Part shown: positions 26,378 through 34,908 of the stretch, piece after piece
Layout: every line of letters begins with the position of its first letter
Position numbering within the stretch: the stretch's first letter is position 1
From: Hoyosella levis
GTDB lineage: Bacteria; Actinomycetota; Actinomycetes; Mycobacteriales; Mycobacteriaceae
Assembly: GCF_026008515.1 (NCBI RefSeq)
Contig: NZ_BQYM01000001.1
Span: 1 to 64,000, forward strand
Direction of reading: 5' to 3'
DNA length: 64,000 nt
The notes under the pieces: model-generated
The model's database searches: none
Seen by the model: only the letters and a program-made list of their open reading frames with translations
Told to the model about the DNA's origin: nothing
Position numbers and translations under genes: made by a program

Positions 26378-26920
26378 TCAGCCGAGGCGGTGCTCGACCA
26401 CCAGAGAGGTCAGTACGTTGCCATTGAGCTCGAGGTACACCTGCTGCTCGGTGATCGACAGCGCCAGCGCGTTGCGGCGTTCGATGAGCGCGGCGACCGC
26501 ATCGATGAAGGCTCGGTCGAAGCTGTAGAGAGGGATCGCCTCGGCCTGGTGGATGCGCTTGCTCGCCCATTGCGCAAGCACTCGCGCCGGATCGTGGTGG
26601 GTGTAGACGGCTGCAGATCCGGTTCGCTTGCTGCCCCGATGGATTCGTTCAGCATCGGGCGCGCCGACCTCGACCCAGTGGACCAGTCGCCCTGTCAGGT
26701 CGCGTACCAGCACCGCGGGCTCGTCGGCGGAGGAAACGCCCCCGTCGCTGAAGGTGATGCCTTCCTGGTACTCGAGGCAATACGCCAGCAGCCTCGTGAC
26801 CATGAACTCGACGGTCTCGGAGGGGTGTCGCGCCAATCGAAGGTCCAGTTGCTCAAATACGCCGCGATCGAGGTCGGCAAGCTCGACAGTGAAGCTATGC
26901 ATCGTTGTTCCGGAGGCCAC
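26378..26920 (-). CDS. YaeQ family protein
   Basis: A 180-residue YaeQ protein. The family hallmarks are HSFTVELADLDRGVFEQLDL, LARHPSETVEFMVTRLLAYC, and a Walker-less PD-(D/E)xK-like core (EPAVLVRDLTGRLVHWVEVG and RIHRGSKRT). It is a predicted nuclease-fold protein without proven activity. The start is GTG at 26920, which aligns with the usual YaeQ N-terminus; ATG at 26902 would truncate it by six residues. No Shine-Dalgarno is visible. Confidence 0.9.
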   Translation of the reverse strand: MASGTTMHSFTVELADLDRGVFEQLDLRLARHPSETVEFMVTRLLAYCLEYQEGITFSDGGVSSADEPAVLVRDLTGRLVHWVEVGAPDAERIHRGSKRTGSAAVYTHHDPARVLAQWASKRIHQAEAIPLYSFDRAFIDAVAALIERRNALALSITEQQVYLELNGNVLTSLVVEHRLG

Positions 26921-26956
26921 GGAGCAGAACGCTACGGTGTCCTCGAGTGGTCCGGA

Positions 26957-27376
26957 CTAGCAACACGCCTTTGCGGTGCGGCCACCGGTAGCGGCGCTCC
27001 TGCCGAAGACCTCGCTATCGGCAAGCACGGTGTAGACCTCCCACGGTTCTCCGTCTGGCCCGCTGACCCATACCTTGTCCTGGGTGGCGAAGCAGCAGGT
27101 CGTTCCGATCTCTTCCTGGGTGAACAGCTCCTCCTCGGTGAGGCGCGCGATCTCGTTGCGGACCTCCTCGCTGGATTCCACCTCGACTCCGAGATGATTG
27201 AGCGAGCCGCCCTGGCCAGGGTTCTCGATCAGAACCAGTTTCAGCGGCGGGTCCACGACCGCGAAGTTGGCGTATCCCTCCTTCACCTTCGCGGGACTGA
27301 CCCCGAAGAGCTTCGAGTAGAACGCGATGGCCTCGTCGAGACGGTCGACGTTGAGGGCGAGCTGGATGCGGGACAT
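26957..27376 (-). CDS. cadI: CadI/ArsI-type VOC metalloenzyme
   Basis: A 139-residue VOC protein of the ArsI/CadI group. Segments such as IQLALNVDRLDEAIAFYSKLF, DPPLKLVLIENPGQGGSLNH and the vicinal Cys94-Cys95 in TTCCFATQDKVW match cadmium-inducible CadI; ArsI relatives cleave the C-As bond of organoarsenicals. His61 and Glu113 are candidate metal ligands. The C-terminus ends KACC. It is divergent from an ArsR regulator with an operator palindrome before each gene. GGAGGT precedes the ATG. Confidence 0.9.
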   Translation of the reverse strand: MSRIQLALNVDRLDEAIAFYSKLFGVSPAKVKEGYANFAVVDPPLKLVLIENPGQGGSLNHLGVEVESSEEVRNEIARLTEEELFTQEEIGTTCCFATQDKVWVSGPDGEPWEVYTVLADSEVFGRSAATGGRTAKACC

Positions 27377-27391
27377 GATGACCTCCAGTGG

Positions 27392-27407
27392 TTCGACATA
27401 TATCGAA
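27392..27407. promoter_or_regulatory. ArsR-type operator in front of cadI
   Basis: TTCGACATATATCGAA is a 16-bp near-perfect palindrome (14 of 16 positions) located 16 bp before the cadI start. It resembles ArsR/SmtB operators and shares its CATAT core with the site at 27439-27452. Confidence 0.65.
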
Positions 27408-27438
27408 TGACTTCGATAGGCCCATCATCGGCCCGGAT

Positions 27439-27452
27439 TTGACATATGTCAA
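27439..27452. promoter_or_regulatory. ArsR-type operator in front of arsR
   Basis: TTGACATATGTCAA is a perfect 14-bp palindrome 22 bp before the ArsR start. It probably serves autorepression. Two sites in a 97-bp divergent region would let one regulator control both genes. Confidence 0.7.
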
Positions 27453-27473
27453 GAAGGTTGGAGAATCGGGTTC

Positions 27474-27830
27474 ATGCCCAAGTCGCTCCCCGTCGTCGAT
27501 ATGTCCGACCCGGTCTGCTGCGCGCCCGTCGCAGCGGGACCAGTGGGCGAACAGGCCGCGCTCGAGGTCGCGATGCGCCTCAAGGCACTCGCCGACCCCG
27601 TGCGCGTGAGGCTCGTGTCGCTGCTGCTGAGCCGCCCAGTGGGCGAGAACACGACTCGCGAGCTGGCGGCCTTCCTCGAGCTCTCCGAGTCGACGGTGAG
27701 CCATCACCTCACCCAGCTCCGCAAGGCAGGCCTCGTCAGCTCGCAACGGCAGGGGATGAACGTCGCGCACTCCGGACGGCGCGACGCTCTCGCGGCCTTG
27801 TGCGCGGTGCTGGACCCGAACTGCTGCTGA
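27474..27830 (+). CDS. ArsR family metalloregulator
   Basis: A 118-residue winged-helix ArsR/SmtB repressor, with ALADPVRVRLVSLLLSRP and the recognition helix SESTVSHHLTQLRKAGLV. Metal or arsenite ligands are probably the vicinal Cys15-Cys16 (VCCAP), as in the corynebacterial ArsR, and Cys110, Cys117 and Cys118 at the C-terminus; the Cys55 of that protein is absent. It likely derepresses cadI when As, Cd or a related metal binds. Divergent from cadI across two palindromes. Confidence 0.93.
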   Translation: MPKSLPVVDMSDPVCCAPVAAGPVGEQAALEVAMRLKALADPVRVRLVSLLLSRPVGENTTRELAAFLELSESTVSHHLTQLRKAGLVSSQRQGMNVAHSGRRDALAALCAVLDPNCC

Positions 27831-27837
27831 CGGCGAT

Positions 27838-29658
27838 TCACCTGCCTGCTGCGGGCATTGCCGCGCTCGCCAGCGCTTCCGCGAGCCGGGCGGCGTGGGT
27901 GATCTGCGGATGGTGCCCGGCGCCCTCGATCACGTTCACGCGGGCGCTGTCACCGAGGGAAGCCAGCAGGTCTGTCGCCCAGGGCGCGAGCGGATCCTCC
28001 GAGCCGACGATCACCTGGACGCGCCCCGGAAAGCTGGCGAGCTGCCGTGCTAGCGACTCGCGCCACCGCTGGTCGGCGGCCCGGTGGAGCAAATTGCCGA
28101 TCCGCCGAGCGACACCAGGGCGCCGGAGGTCCGCCACCACGCCACGGAGAGCGTCGGCGTGCTCGCCATGCCCGGTGATCCGTGTCGCCAGCGATGTCGC
28201 GCCGGCCTGCTTCAAGCAGGCGCTGGTGAGCATCGGGATGCGGGACATCGCTCGGGGGCGTGATTGCAGGAAGAACGGTGCCACCAGCGTCAATTGCCCG
28301 ATCGCGGCAGGGTTGCGGTGCGCGGCCTCTACGGCGACGGCCGCGCCGAGGGAATGCCCGACGAGGTGCCGCGCGCCCGTATCGGCGAGCAGATCGTCCA
28401 TCCACCGGGGCCAATCCGTGGAGCCACCGCTGCTCAGTCCCAGGCCGGGCAGGTCGGCCACGGCCGTGTTGCCGACCTGGTGAGCCACGGTGGCCCAGGT
28501 ATCAGCGTTGACGGGCAGCCCCGGCAGAACCAGGATGCGGGGCGAATCCGGGCCGAGCAGGAAGGTGCGTTGACCGGCAAGGTTGGTGAATCGGCGCGGC
28601 AGCGCGTGCCCGTCAGCGGCAAGCCCGAAGCGATGCGCCGCGAGATGATCGGCCCATCGCACGAGCGACTTGGTGGCTGGTGGCATCTCCAGGCCGTGGC
28701 GGTCGGCAAGCTCGAGCGCTCCGCCGGTGGGGTAGCGGTCGCTGGAGAGGAACGACAGGGTCTCGGGGTCCGCCTTCGTCATCGCCTGGGGGAGTCGCTT
28801 GACCACAGAGACAGGCAGTCGCCATCGCGGCACCGGCACCTGGTAGTGCTCACCGATGAGGGCTAGCAGCTTCGGCAGCGGTGGCGTCTGGTCATCGAGC
28901 ACCCAGTAGGCGCGCCCGGCCGCTTCGGGGTCGGTGGCCGCGAGCGCCATGAACCGGGCGAGGTAGTCCACCGGAACGACCGGGACAAAGGTGTCGGGGC
29001 CCCCGGGAATCGCCTGCAACGTGCCCTGCCACAGCTCGGCGAGCATATCGGCGAGCCCGAGGTACTGGTCGGACTCGCCGGTGGGGCTGGTGCCGCTGAC
29101 CGTGGAAGGGTTGATGATCGTCCATGGCACGCCGAGCCGCTGTGCCTCGGTGCGGAGCATGTCGTCGGACTCGAGCTTGGATGCCTCGTAGGCGCCAAGG
29201 CTGCCATAGGTGGCGGATGCCTTCTCGTCGCTCCAGGGCGCGGGCGAGGAATCGTGGGCAGCCACGCGGTACCCGGTGATGTGCACCAGCCGCTCGAGGC
29301 GGGGGAGCGTGGCCGCGAGCCCGACGAGCTCGCGAACGCTGTCCACGTTGGCGGTGCGCGCCTCCTCGACGCTCATGCCGAACCGGTACGCGCCCGCGCA
29401 GTTGTAGATCTCGGTCACCTCGCTGATCTTCGCGTCATTGTCGATGCCGAGGCGTGGCTGGCGGAAGTCCACGATCACCCGTTGCGGTGGCGCGGCAGCC
29501 TCATGCTCGGCGAGCCAGTCGGCGAGCATGTCGAAGGATCCGGTGGTGCGGCAGGCGGCGAGGACGGTGACGCCGTCGGCAGCGAGCTGAAGGATCAGGT
29601 GGCGGCCGACGAATCCTGTCGCGCCGACGACCAGGGCGGTCCGTGATGGTGTTGTCAT
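27838..29658 (-). CDS. Fusion: extended SDR + alpha/beta hydrolase
   Basis: A 606-residue two-domain protein. Residues 1-345 are an NAD(P)-dependent extended SDR (GATGFVGRH at 12-20; active-site Y157..K161 in YEASK) resembling the NAD-binding domain of fatty acyl reductases and epimerases. Residues 360-600 are an alpha/beta hydrolase (ILVLPGLPVNADTW; nucleophile Ser436 in GHSLGAA; acid in GSEDPLAPW; His in GAGHHPQ). Coupled ester hydrolysis and redox chemistry is inferred. It overlaps the TetR gene by 4 bp and is likely its target. Confidence 0.88.
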   Translation of the reverse strand: MTTPSRTALVVGATGFVGRHLILQLAADGVTVLAACRTTGSFDMLADWLAEHEAAAPPQRVIVDFRQPRLGIDNDAKISEVTEIYNCAGAYRFGMSVEEARTANVDSVRELVGLAATLPRLERLVHITGYRVAAHDSSPAPWSDEKASATYGSLGAYEASKLESDDMLRTEAQRLGVPWTIINPSTVSGTSPTGESDQYLGLADMLAELWQGTLQAIPGGPDTFVPVVPVDYLARFMALAATDPEAAGRAYWVLDDQTPPLPKLLALIGEHYQVPVPRWRLPVSVVKRLPQAMTKADPETLSFLSSDRYPTGGALELADRHGLEMPPATKSLVRWADHLAAHRFGLAADGHALPRRFTNLAGQRTFLLGPDSPRILVLPGLPVNADTWATVAHQVGNTAVADLPGLGLSSGGSTDWPRWMDDLLADTGARHLVGHSLGAAVAVEAAHRNPAAIGQLTLVAPFFLQSRPRAMSRIPMLTSACLKQAGATSLATRITGHGEHADALRGVVADLRRPGVARRIGNLLHRAADQRWRESLARQLASFPGRVQVIVGSEDPLAPWATDLLASLGDSARVNVIEGAGHHPQITHAARLAEALASAAMPAAGR

Positions 29659-30263
29659 GATCCGGTCTCCTGGGAAGCGGTCGCCTCCGCGTCAAGCAGG
29701 GGCGCGAGGACGCGGGCGGCGCGGTGAAGGGGGGTTGTGTCGTTCTGGGCGCGGCTGAGGATCATCGCGCCCTCGACGGTGCTGACAGTCGTCTCCGCGA
29801 GGTCCCGCGCCCGCTCGGTGGGCACTCCCAGCGATTCGAGGTAGTCGTTCATCGGGACGGTCCAGGAGGCGTAGGCGCCCGCGCAGGCCTCGCGCAGGCG
29901 CTCGTTGCTCGCGCCCATCTCGAGGGTGACCACGGAGACTGGGCAGCCGAGCTGGTAGTTGCTGTCGGCGAGGAGCGAGGCGAGCGTGTCGATCAATCGC
30001 GCGATGAGCTGTCCTGGCCGAAGGCCTTCGCTGGTGAGCTCGGTGAGCAGATCGTGGAAGCGTGCGCCCGCGGCGGCGATGGCTTGCTCAGCGACCTGCT
30101 CCTTGCCACCGGGGAAGTGGAAGTACATCGAGCCCTTGGGTGCTCCCGCGTGCTCGAGCATCGTGGAGATGCCCGTGCCGCAGTAGCCGTGGGACTGGAT
30201 GAGCTCGAGCATCGACTCGACCATGCGGGCCCGGGTCGCGGTGCCCTTCTCGTTTCCTGGCAT
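29655..30263 (-). CDS. TetR regulator, LmrA/YxaF type
   Basis: A 202-residue TetR repressor. The N-terminus has RMVESMLELIQSHGYCGTGISTML and GAPKGSMYFHFPGGKEQVAEQAI, the form found in the LmrA/YxaF subgroup. Its stop overlaps the SDR-hydrolase start (ATGA). The upstream palindrome TAGACCAGTCTA matches the known LmrA/YxaF box, supporting the subgroup and autoregulation. The inducer is unknown. Confidence 0.93.
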   Translation of the reverse strand: MPGNEKGTATRARMVESMLELIQSHGYCGTGISTMLEHAGAPKGSMYFHFPGGKEQVAEQAIAAAGARFHDLLTELTSEGLRPGQLIARLIDTLASLLADSNYQLGCPVSVVTLEMGASNERLREACAGAYASWTVPMNDYLESLGVPTERARDLAETTVSTVEGAMILSRAQNDTTPLHRAARVLAPLLDAEATASQETGS

Positions 30264-30268
30264 ACCTC

Positions 30269-30285
30269 TAGACTAGACCAGTCTA
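30269..30285. promoter_or_regulatory. LmrA/YxaF-type operator
   Basis: TAGACT (30269-30274) and AGTCTA (30280-30285) form an inverted repeat that includes TAGACCAGTCTA (30274-30285), close to the box recognised by LmrA/YxaF-type TetR regulators. It lies six bases upstream of the regulator's start. Confidence 0.7.
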
Positions 30286-30359
30286 CATATTCCAGCAATG
30301 GCTGGAGATAGCCGGGACCCGCTCTCGACGTCAGTCGCGACGAATCCCGTGCTCGCGCG

Positions 30360-31196
30360 TCAATCGAGGGACCGCAGGAACTTGAGCAGCGCGGCCTGGA
30401 ACTGGGGCTCGTCCTCCCGATGAGGCCAGTGCCCGGCACCTTCGATGATCAGCGCCGACGAGCCTTCCCCCAGGCGTGACGGGGTTTCCTCGAAAGCCTC
30501 CGCCGGAATGAGGTCCGCGGTTCCACCCACGACGAAGCCACGCTTGTCGATCGGGTAGCCGGCGCGGCCGAAATACCCGTTGAACTCGCGATAGTAGGCC
30601 AGAGCACCGTCGATGTTGCTTGGTTCGGCAAAGCACTTCTTCACCTCGGCGAGGGTGCGATCCCGGGCCTCTCCGGTCCAGTTCGGTGCCCAGCGCTCGT
30701 ACTCGTCGCTGATGTACTTGAAATCCTTCCGCTGTACCCACCACCGGGCAAAGGGCAGGCGCAGCTCGACGAAATGCCGGGCGCCCCAGGCAAGACCGAG
30801 GCTCGGCTTCACCAGGTTCGGGTGCGGGATCGCGACGGCGACGATCGCGCGCACGTGCTCCGGGGTGTACGCAGCGGCACCATAGGCCAGGGACGCGCCA
30901 AAATCATGGCCGACCACAACGGCGTCTTTCTCGCCGATGGCATCGAGCAACCGCGATGTCTCCATGGCCAGCGTCGTTGCATGAAAATCGCGCCCGCGCT
31001 GCACCGTCGCGGGGTGGAACCCGCGCAGCCACGGCGTGATTGTCCGGTACCCCTCAGTGGCCAGAAACTGGGCCGTTGCCTCCCAGCCGTAAGGAGTGTC
31101 CGGGTATCCATGCCACAAAACGACCAGGGGGCCCGAGCCACGGTCGTCGTAGACGAATGTCTGCCCATCGGAGGTGGTGGACTGCGACCAGTTCAT
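30360..31196 (-). CDS. Alpha/beta hydrolase, epoxide hydrolase-like
   Basis: A 278-residue alpha/beta hydrolase. HGYP (in VVLWHGYPDTPYGWE, about 26-40) is the HGxP oxyanion motif of epoxide hydrolases, and the nucleophile elbow is GHDFGAS with Asp near residue 97, not Ser. The catalytic His is in GAGHWPHRE. Asp at this place points to epoxide hydrolase or haloalkane dehalogenase chemistry. The substrate is unknown. It is probably monocistronic. Confidence 0.87.
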   Translation of the reverse strand: MNWSQSTTSDGQTFVYDDRGSGPLVVLWHGYPDTPYGWEATAQFLATEGYRTITPWLRGFHPATVQRGRDFHATTLAMETSRLLDAIGEKDAVVVGHDFGASLAYGAAAYTPEHVRAIVAVAIPHPNLVKPSLGLAWGARHFVELRLPFARWWVQRKDFKYISDEYERWAPNWTGEARDRTLAEVKKCFAEPSNIDGALAYYREFNGYFGRAGYPIDKRGFVVGGTADLIPAEAFEETPSRLGEGSSALIIEGAGHWPHREDEPQFQAALLKFLRSLD

Positions 31197-31290
31197 GGCG
31201 CGAGTCTAGGTGTCGAGCGCCCGGCTCGTCCTCGTTCCCGCGCAACTGCGCCCGCAGGCCGACCACCTCCGAGAAGCGGGAGCCGGTGAT

Positions 31291-32748
31291 CTAGCGGTGG
31301 GCGCCGATCGGCTCACCGTTGATCAGGGACAGCAGGTTCTGGATGAACGAGGGCCCGATGACCTCTGGGACCCCGGGCTCGACGAGCGTGCTGGGAACAG
31401 TCTGGATGTCGCACCCCGCCGTCAACGGTGGATTGCCTGACAGTTGTTGCTTGATCCAGGTGAACGCGCCCGGGCTTCCGCTGATCGCGATGATCCCGTG
31501 CGTGCTGATGAACTGCTTCGGTGGATTGCTCGGGAATTCCTCGCGCCGGTAGGTGACCGATGCGCCGCCTTCGCAGTAGCTACGGACGAGCTTGTCCGTG
31601 CCCACGATGGGCGCCACTTCCTCGCTGACCCCGTTGTGGATGTAGGTCGGAATGGTCGGCACTCGGCCGGTGACTCCTCGCGCGTCGATCTCGCGCCGGA
31701 TCACCGGGTTCGCGAGGAGCTCCTCGATCGGTGCATTGAGGTGCTGCTCGTAGTCGAACCAGATGTTCTCGAGGACGTTCTGACCGACGCAATGGTTGCG
31801 CGCCCTCGCGACGATGGCCTTGCCCCCAGGCGTGAGGTACTGGTCGATCTCGGCGGCGAACTCCGGCGAGTCCTTGGCGATCGAGGCGAGCGCGATAGGG
31901 ATGAGACCGGCGAGCAGCGCGCGGTTCGCGGATCGTAGCGACTCCTCGAGGTCCCGCTCGGGCGCGCCGAACGCGGCCCCCTTGATGTTCAGCTCGGGGG
32001 CGTAGGCAGGGTGCTCCTCGATCGCCCAGCTCGAGGCGATCGCACCGCCGGAGTACCCCCACAACGCGGTCGGTGTCCGGATGCCGTCGAGCCCGGCAGG
32101 GCCGAAGCTCGTCGCGGCGCGGACGCCGTCGAGCACCGCGTACCCGGGCTGGCGCGGCGTGAGGAACCGATCGTCGATCGACCCATGGTCCGGCAACGCC
32201 ACCGCCCACCCCTCGGCTAGTCCCGCCGCGGCGAGCGCGACCTCCGCGGACGGCAGGGCAAAGGTGAACGGACCTGCCGGACTGAGAGGGTCGATCGGCG
32301 AGCCTGCGACCAGCGAATAGGATGGGTTGCAGATGCGCAGCGTGGAGTCCGTGGCGGCCTGGTAGGACAGCAGCGGACGGGGTCCGGTAGCGCCGCGGGG
32401 CACCATGATGGTCGTCACTGCTGCCTCCGGCGCGCCCGAGGCGTCGGTAGTGCGGTAGAGCAATTGCCAGGCGTCTACATTGATAGGGATCAGCTGGAGC
32501 GCGTTCACCTCTACCTGCCTGCTGCGGATTATCGTCCCGGGGCTCAGGGAGGCAAGCTCGGCTGGTGGGTCATAGAAGGTATCGGCGGGCGGAGGCGGCT
32601 CGGCCGACGCACCGCTGACCACCACGAGCGGAAGCATCACTAGTGCCAACACCAGGGCGATCATTGATCGGTGCACGCGTTCGCCCCAGCGAGGCCACGC
32701 CGTGCATGCAGGCCTCTGGGCCGGGTCGTTGAGCTGGGGTTTGGTCAC
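31291..32748 (-). CDS. Secreted lipase (secretory lipase family)
   Basis: A 485-residue exported lipase of the secretory-lipase (LIP) family. A signal segment lies at about 29-49 (MIALVLALVMLPLVVVSGASA), after an unusually long positive N-terminus. The catalytic Ser233 is in GYSGGA. GTG at 32748 is chosen because AAGGAG lies 5 nt before it; a GTG at 32754 overlaps that Shine-Dalgarno. It would hydrolyse triacylglycerols or esters outside the cell. It is divergent from a TetR gene 54 bp away that probably controls it. Confidence 0.88.
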   Translation of the reverse strand: MTKPQLNDPAQRPACTAWPRWGERVHRSMIALVLALVMLPLVVVSGASAEPPPPADTFYDPPAELASLSPGTIIRSRQVEVNALQLIPINVDAWQLLYRTTDASGAPEAAVTTIMVPRGATGPRPLLSYQAATDSTLRICNPSYSLVAGSPIDPLSPAGPFTFALPSAEVALAAAGLAEGWAVALPDHGSIDDRFLTPRQPGYAVLDGVRAATSFGPAGLDGIRTPTALWGYSGGAIASSWAIEEHPAYAPELNIKGAAFGAPERDLEESLRSANRALLAGLIPIALASIAKDSPEFAAEIDQYLTPGGKAIVARARNHCVGQNVLENIWFDYEQHLNAPIEELLANPVIRREIDARGVTGRVPTIPTYIHNGVSEEVAPIVGTDKLVRSYCEGGASVTYRREEFPSNPPKQFISTHGIIAISGSPGAFTWIKQQLSGNPPLTAGCDIQTVPSTLVEPGVPEVIGPSFIQNLLSLINGEPIGAHR

Positions 32749-32802
32749 TATCACTCCTTGGGATTGAGGTAGGGCCGAGCGGTCGTTCTACACTTGGGCA
32801 CC

Positions 32803-33441
32803 GTGACGGCTTCCTCGAACGCAAGTGCCCGATCGTCTCCCGTGCGGCGCTCGCAGGCGCAGCGGCGCCAGGCGACGATGGCGGCGATCATCGAGGCCAC
32901 GATCACCGCGATCGATGAGGTGGGCTACAGCGCCGCGACCATCCAGCGGATAGCTGACCGCGCCGGCGTCTCGACGGGCGCGGTATTCCGGCACTTCCCC
33001 TCGCGCATCGACCTGATCGCCGCCGCCGCCGATGAGGTGGGGGCCCGCCAGATCGCGGTCTTCCGCGACCTGCTTCCCCAGCATGCGGCGCAGACCGAGC
33101 AGCCTTCGATCAAGCTGATCCTCGAGAGCACGCGCGCGATCTATCGGGCGCCCTATGGGACCTTCTGGGACGAGATCAACGTGCACGCGCGGACCGACCA
33201 GCACCTGCGCGAGCGCCTCGAGCCGGCCATCAGCAGGTTGCGCGCCGCGACCGATGCGGTGACCAATGATGTTCCAGGGCTTGCTGATCTCCCGGCGCGC
33301 GAGCGCAAGGCGCTGCGCAATCTGGCGATCGCCGCGTTCAGCATGGAGGCTCGCCTCGCCATCGCTGACGACGACCCGCTCGTCGGTGATGAGCTCGCCG
33401 AGCTGCTGCTCCGGATCGCACGCGATCACGGCATGCGCTGA
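32803..33441 (+). CDS. TetR/AcrR family regulator
   Basis: A 212-residue TetR regulator with an Arg/Ser-rich lead (1-24). The DNA-binding domain is MAAIIEATITAIDEVGYSAATIQRIADRAGVSTGAVFRHF. GTG at 32803 is chosen; a TTG at 32794 is also in frame. The gap to the divergent lipase gene contains GAGCGGTCGTTCTAC, a possible operator half-site. It probably regulates the lipase and itself; the gene converges on the WS/DGAT gene. Confidence 0.92.
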   Translation: MTASSNASARSSPVRRSQAQRRQATMAAIIEATITAIDEVGYSAATIQRIADRAGVSTGAVFRHFPSRIDLIAAAADEVGARQIAVFRDLLPQHAAQTEQPSIKLILESTRAIYRAPYGTFWDEINVHARTDQHLRERLEPAISRLRAATDAVTNDVPGLADLPARERKALRNLAIAAFSMEARLAIADDDPLVGDELAELLLRIARDHGMR

Positions 33442-33458
33442 CGTGCCCGTGCGCCTTG

Positions 33459-34841
33459 TCACCCTCGCTCCGCTTTGGCGCAGCCCGAAGCGTGCTCGAG
33501 CTCCTCGAGGGAGGCATCGAGGTGCGCGAGGAGCCGCTGGAGGTGGGGCACGGAACGACGACAGCCGGTGAGGCCGAAGTCGAGCGTGTCCGCGTTGCTG
33601 GTCAGGGTGATATTCAGCGCGAGTCCGTCCATGACGATCGAGGCGGGGTAGATGCCGTCGAGCCGGGCGCCGTTGAGATAGAGGGGCGCGCGCGGCCCCG
33701 GCACGTTCGAGATCACGACGTTGAACGTGGGCCAGGCATGCTGCGAGAATCCCGACACGCTCGAGGCTACGAATGGGCTCAGGAAGGAAGCCGCGACGGC
33801 GATCGCCTGGGTTGGAGTCAGGCCCGCCATCATCTCTTTCGCCTTGCCCATCGACAGCGTGATCGCCGCCATCCGGTCGAGCGGGTCGGCGTGGTCGGTA
33901 CCAAGGCTGGCGAGCACCGCGGTGACCGCGTTCCCCGATCGCGTCCCGGTCAGCGAATGCAGGGAGACGGGCACGAGCGCGATCAGCGGAGCATCGGGCA
34001 GTGCATCCTGCTCGATGAGGTAGCGGCGAAGAGCGCCCCCGCACATCCCGAGCACGACGTCATTGATGGTGCAGCCGAGGGCCTCCCGCACGGATCGGAT
34101 CCGGTCGATGCTCCAGGACTGCGCGGCGAACCGGCGCGCGCCACCGATCGGCACGTTGAAGATCGTTCGCGGCGCCGTCATGGGAAGGGGCATGCCACGC
34201 TTGCGGGCGACGCGCCACCCGAGGCGCGCCGTAGCAGGAAGCATTCCGGCGACCTCGCCACCAAGGCCGAGCGCGCTCCGCAGCAGCGGCGTCGACGGGG
34301 CTGGGTGGTGGGCGTGGCCAGTGGACGGCCGGGGGGCGAACGGCGCGGGCAGGTGCCGCTCATCCGGATCGCTCGACAAGGAATCCTGGAGCAGCCGCAG
34401 TGCCGACACGCCGTCGACGAGGGCATGATGGATCTTCGTGTAGACGGCCACCCGGCCGTCCTCGAGGCCCTCGACGATATGCATCTCCCACAGGGGGCGG
34501 TGCCGGTCGAGCAGCGTGCTGTGCCACATCGAGGTCATCTCGAGGAGCTCCCGGATGCGGCCCGGCCGGGGCAGCGCACCGAGCCGCACGTGGTAGTCGA
34601 GATCGATCTCGGTGTCCACGGCCCAGGTGAGCGTGCGAGGGGAGGCTCCAGCTGCCCCGGGGTGCCGCGTGAACGTCGTGGCGATCTCCGGGGCGCGCAC
34701 GAGGGAGTCGTGCAGTTCCCGCGCGAATCCATGCCCGTCGCCATCGGGCGGGCGGAAAAGCTCGAGCCCACCGACGTGCATGGGGTGCTCCCGCGCCTCG
34801 AGGGCGAGGAACAGGTAGTCGAGCGGGCTGATCAAGCGCAT
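33459..34841 (-). CDS. Wax ester synthase / diacylglycerol acyltransferase
   Basis: A 460-residue WS/DGAT. The opening ISPLDYLFLALE and the active-site HHALVDG (138-144) are present, with GCTINDVVLGMCGGALRRYL and SNVPGPRAPLYLNGARL in the C-terminal half. It joins acyl-CoA to diacylglycerol or fatty alcohol for neutral lipid storage. Start at 34841 with GAGGAG 8 nt upstream; the frame is open much further upstream but that part is not family sequence. Followed on the same strand by no gene; upstream is an HSL-type esterase. Confidence 0.93.
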   Translation of the reverse strand: MRLISPLDYLFLALEAREHPMHVGGLELFRPPDGDGHGFARELHDSLVRAPEIATTFTRHPGAAGASPRTLTWAVDTEIDLDYHVRLGALPRPGRIRELLEMTSMWHSTLLDRHRPLWEMHIVEGLEDGRVAVYTKIHHALVDGVSALRLLQDSLSSDPDERHLPAPFAPRPSTGHAHHPAPSTPLLRSALGLGGEVAGMLPATARLGWRVARKRGMPLPMTAPRTIFNVPIGGARRFAAQSWSIDRIRSVREALGCTINDVVLGMCGGALRRYLIEQDALPDAPLIALVPVSLHSLTGTRSGNAVTAVLASLGTDHADPLDRMAAITLSMGKAKEMMAGLTPTQAIAVAASFLSPFVASSVSGFSQHAWPTFNVVISNVPGPRAPLYLNGARLDGIYPASIVMDGLALNITLTSNADTLDFGLTGCRRSVPHLQRLLAHLDASLEELEHASGCAKAERG

Positions 34842-34908
34842 GGTGGTGCGGCTCCTCGGTTGTGCCATTGATGCGGGCGTCATTGCGGGAGATCGGGCTG
34901 GTGGCGAT

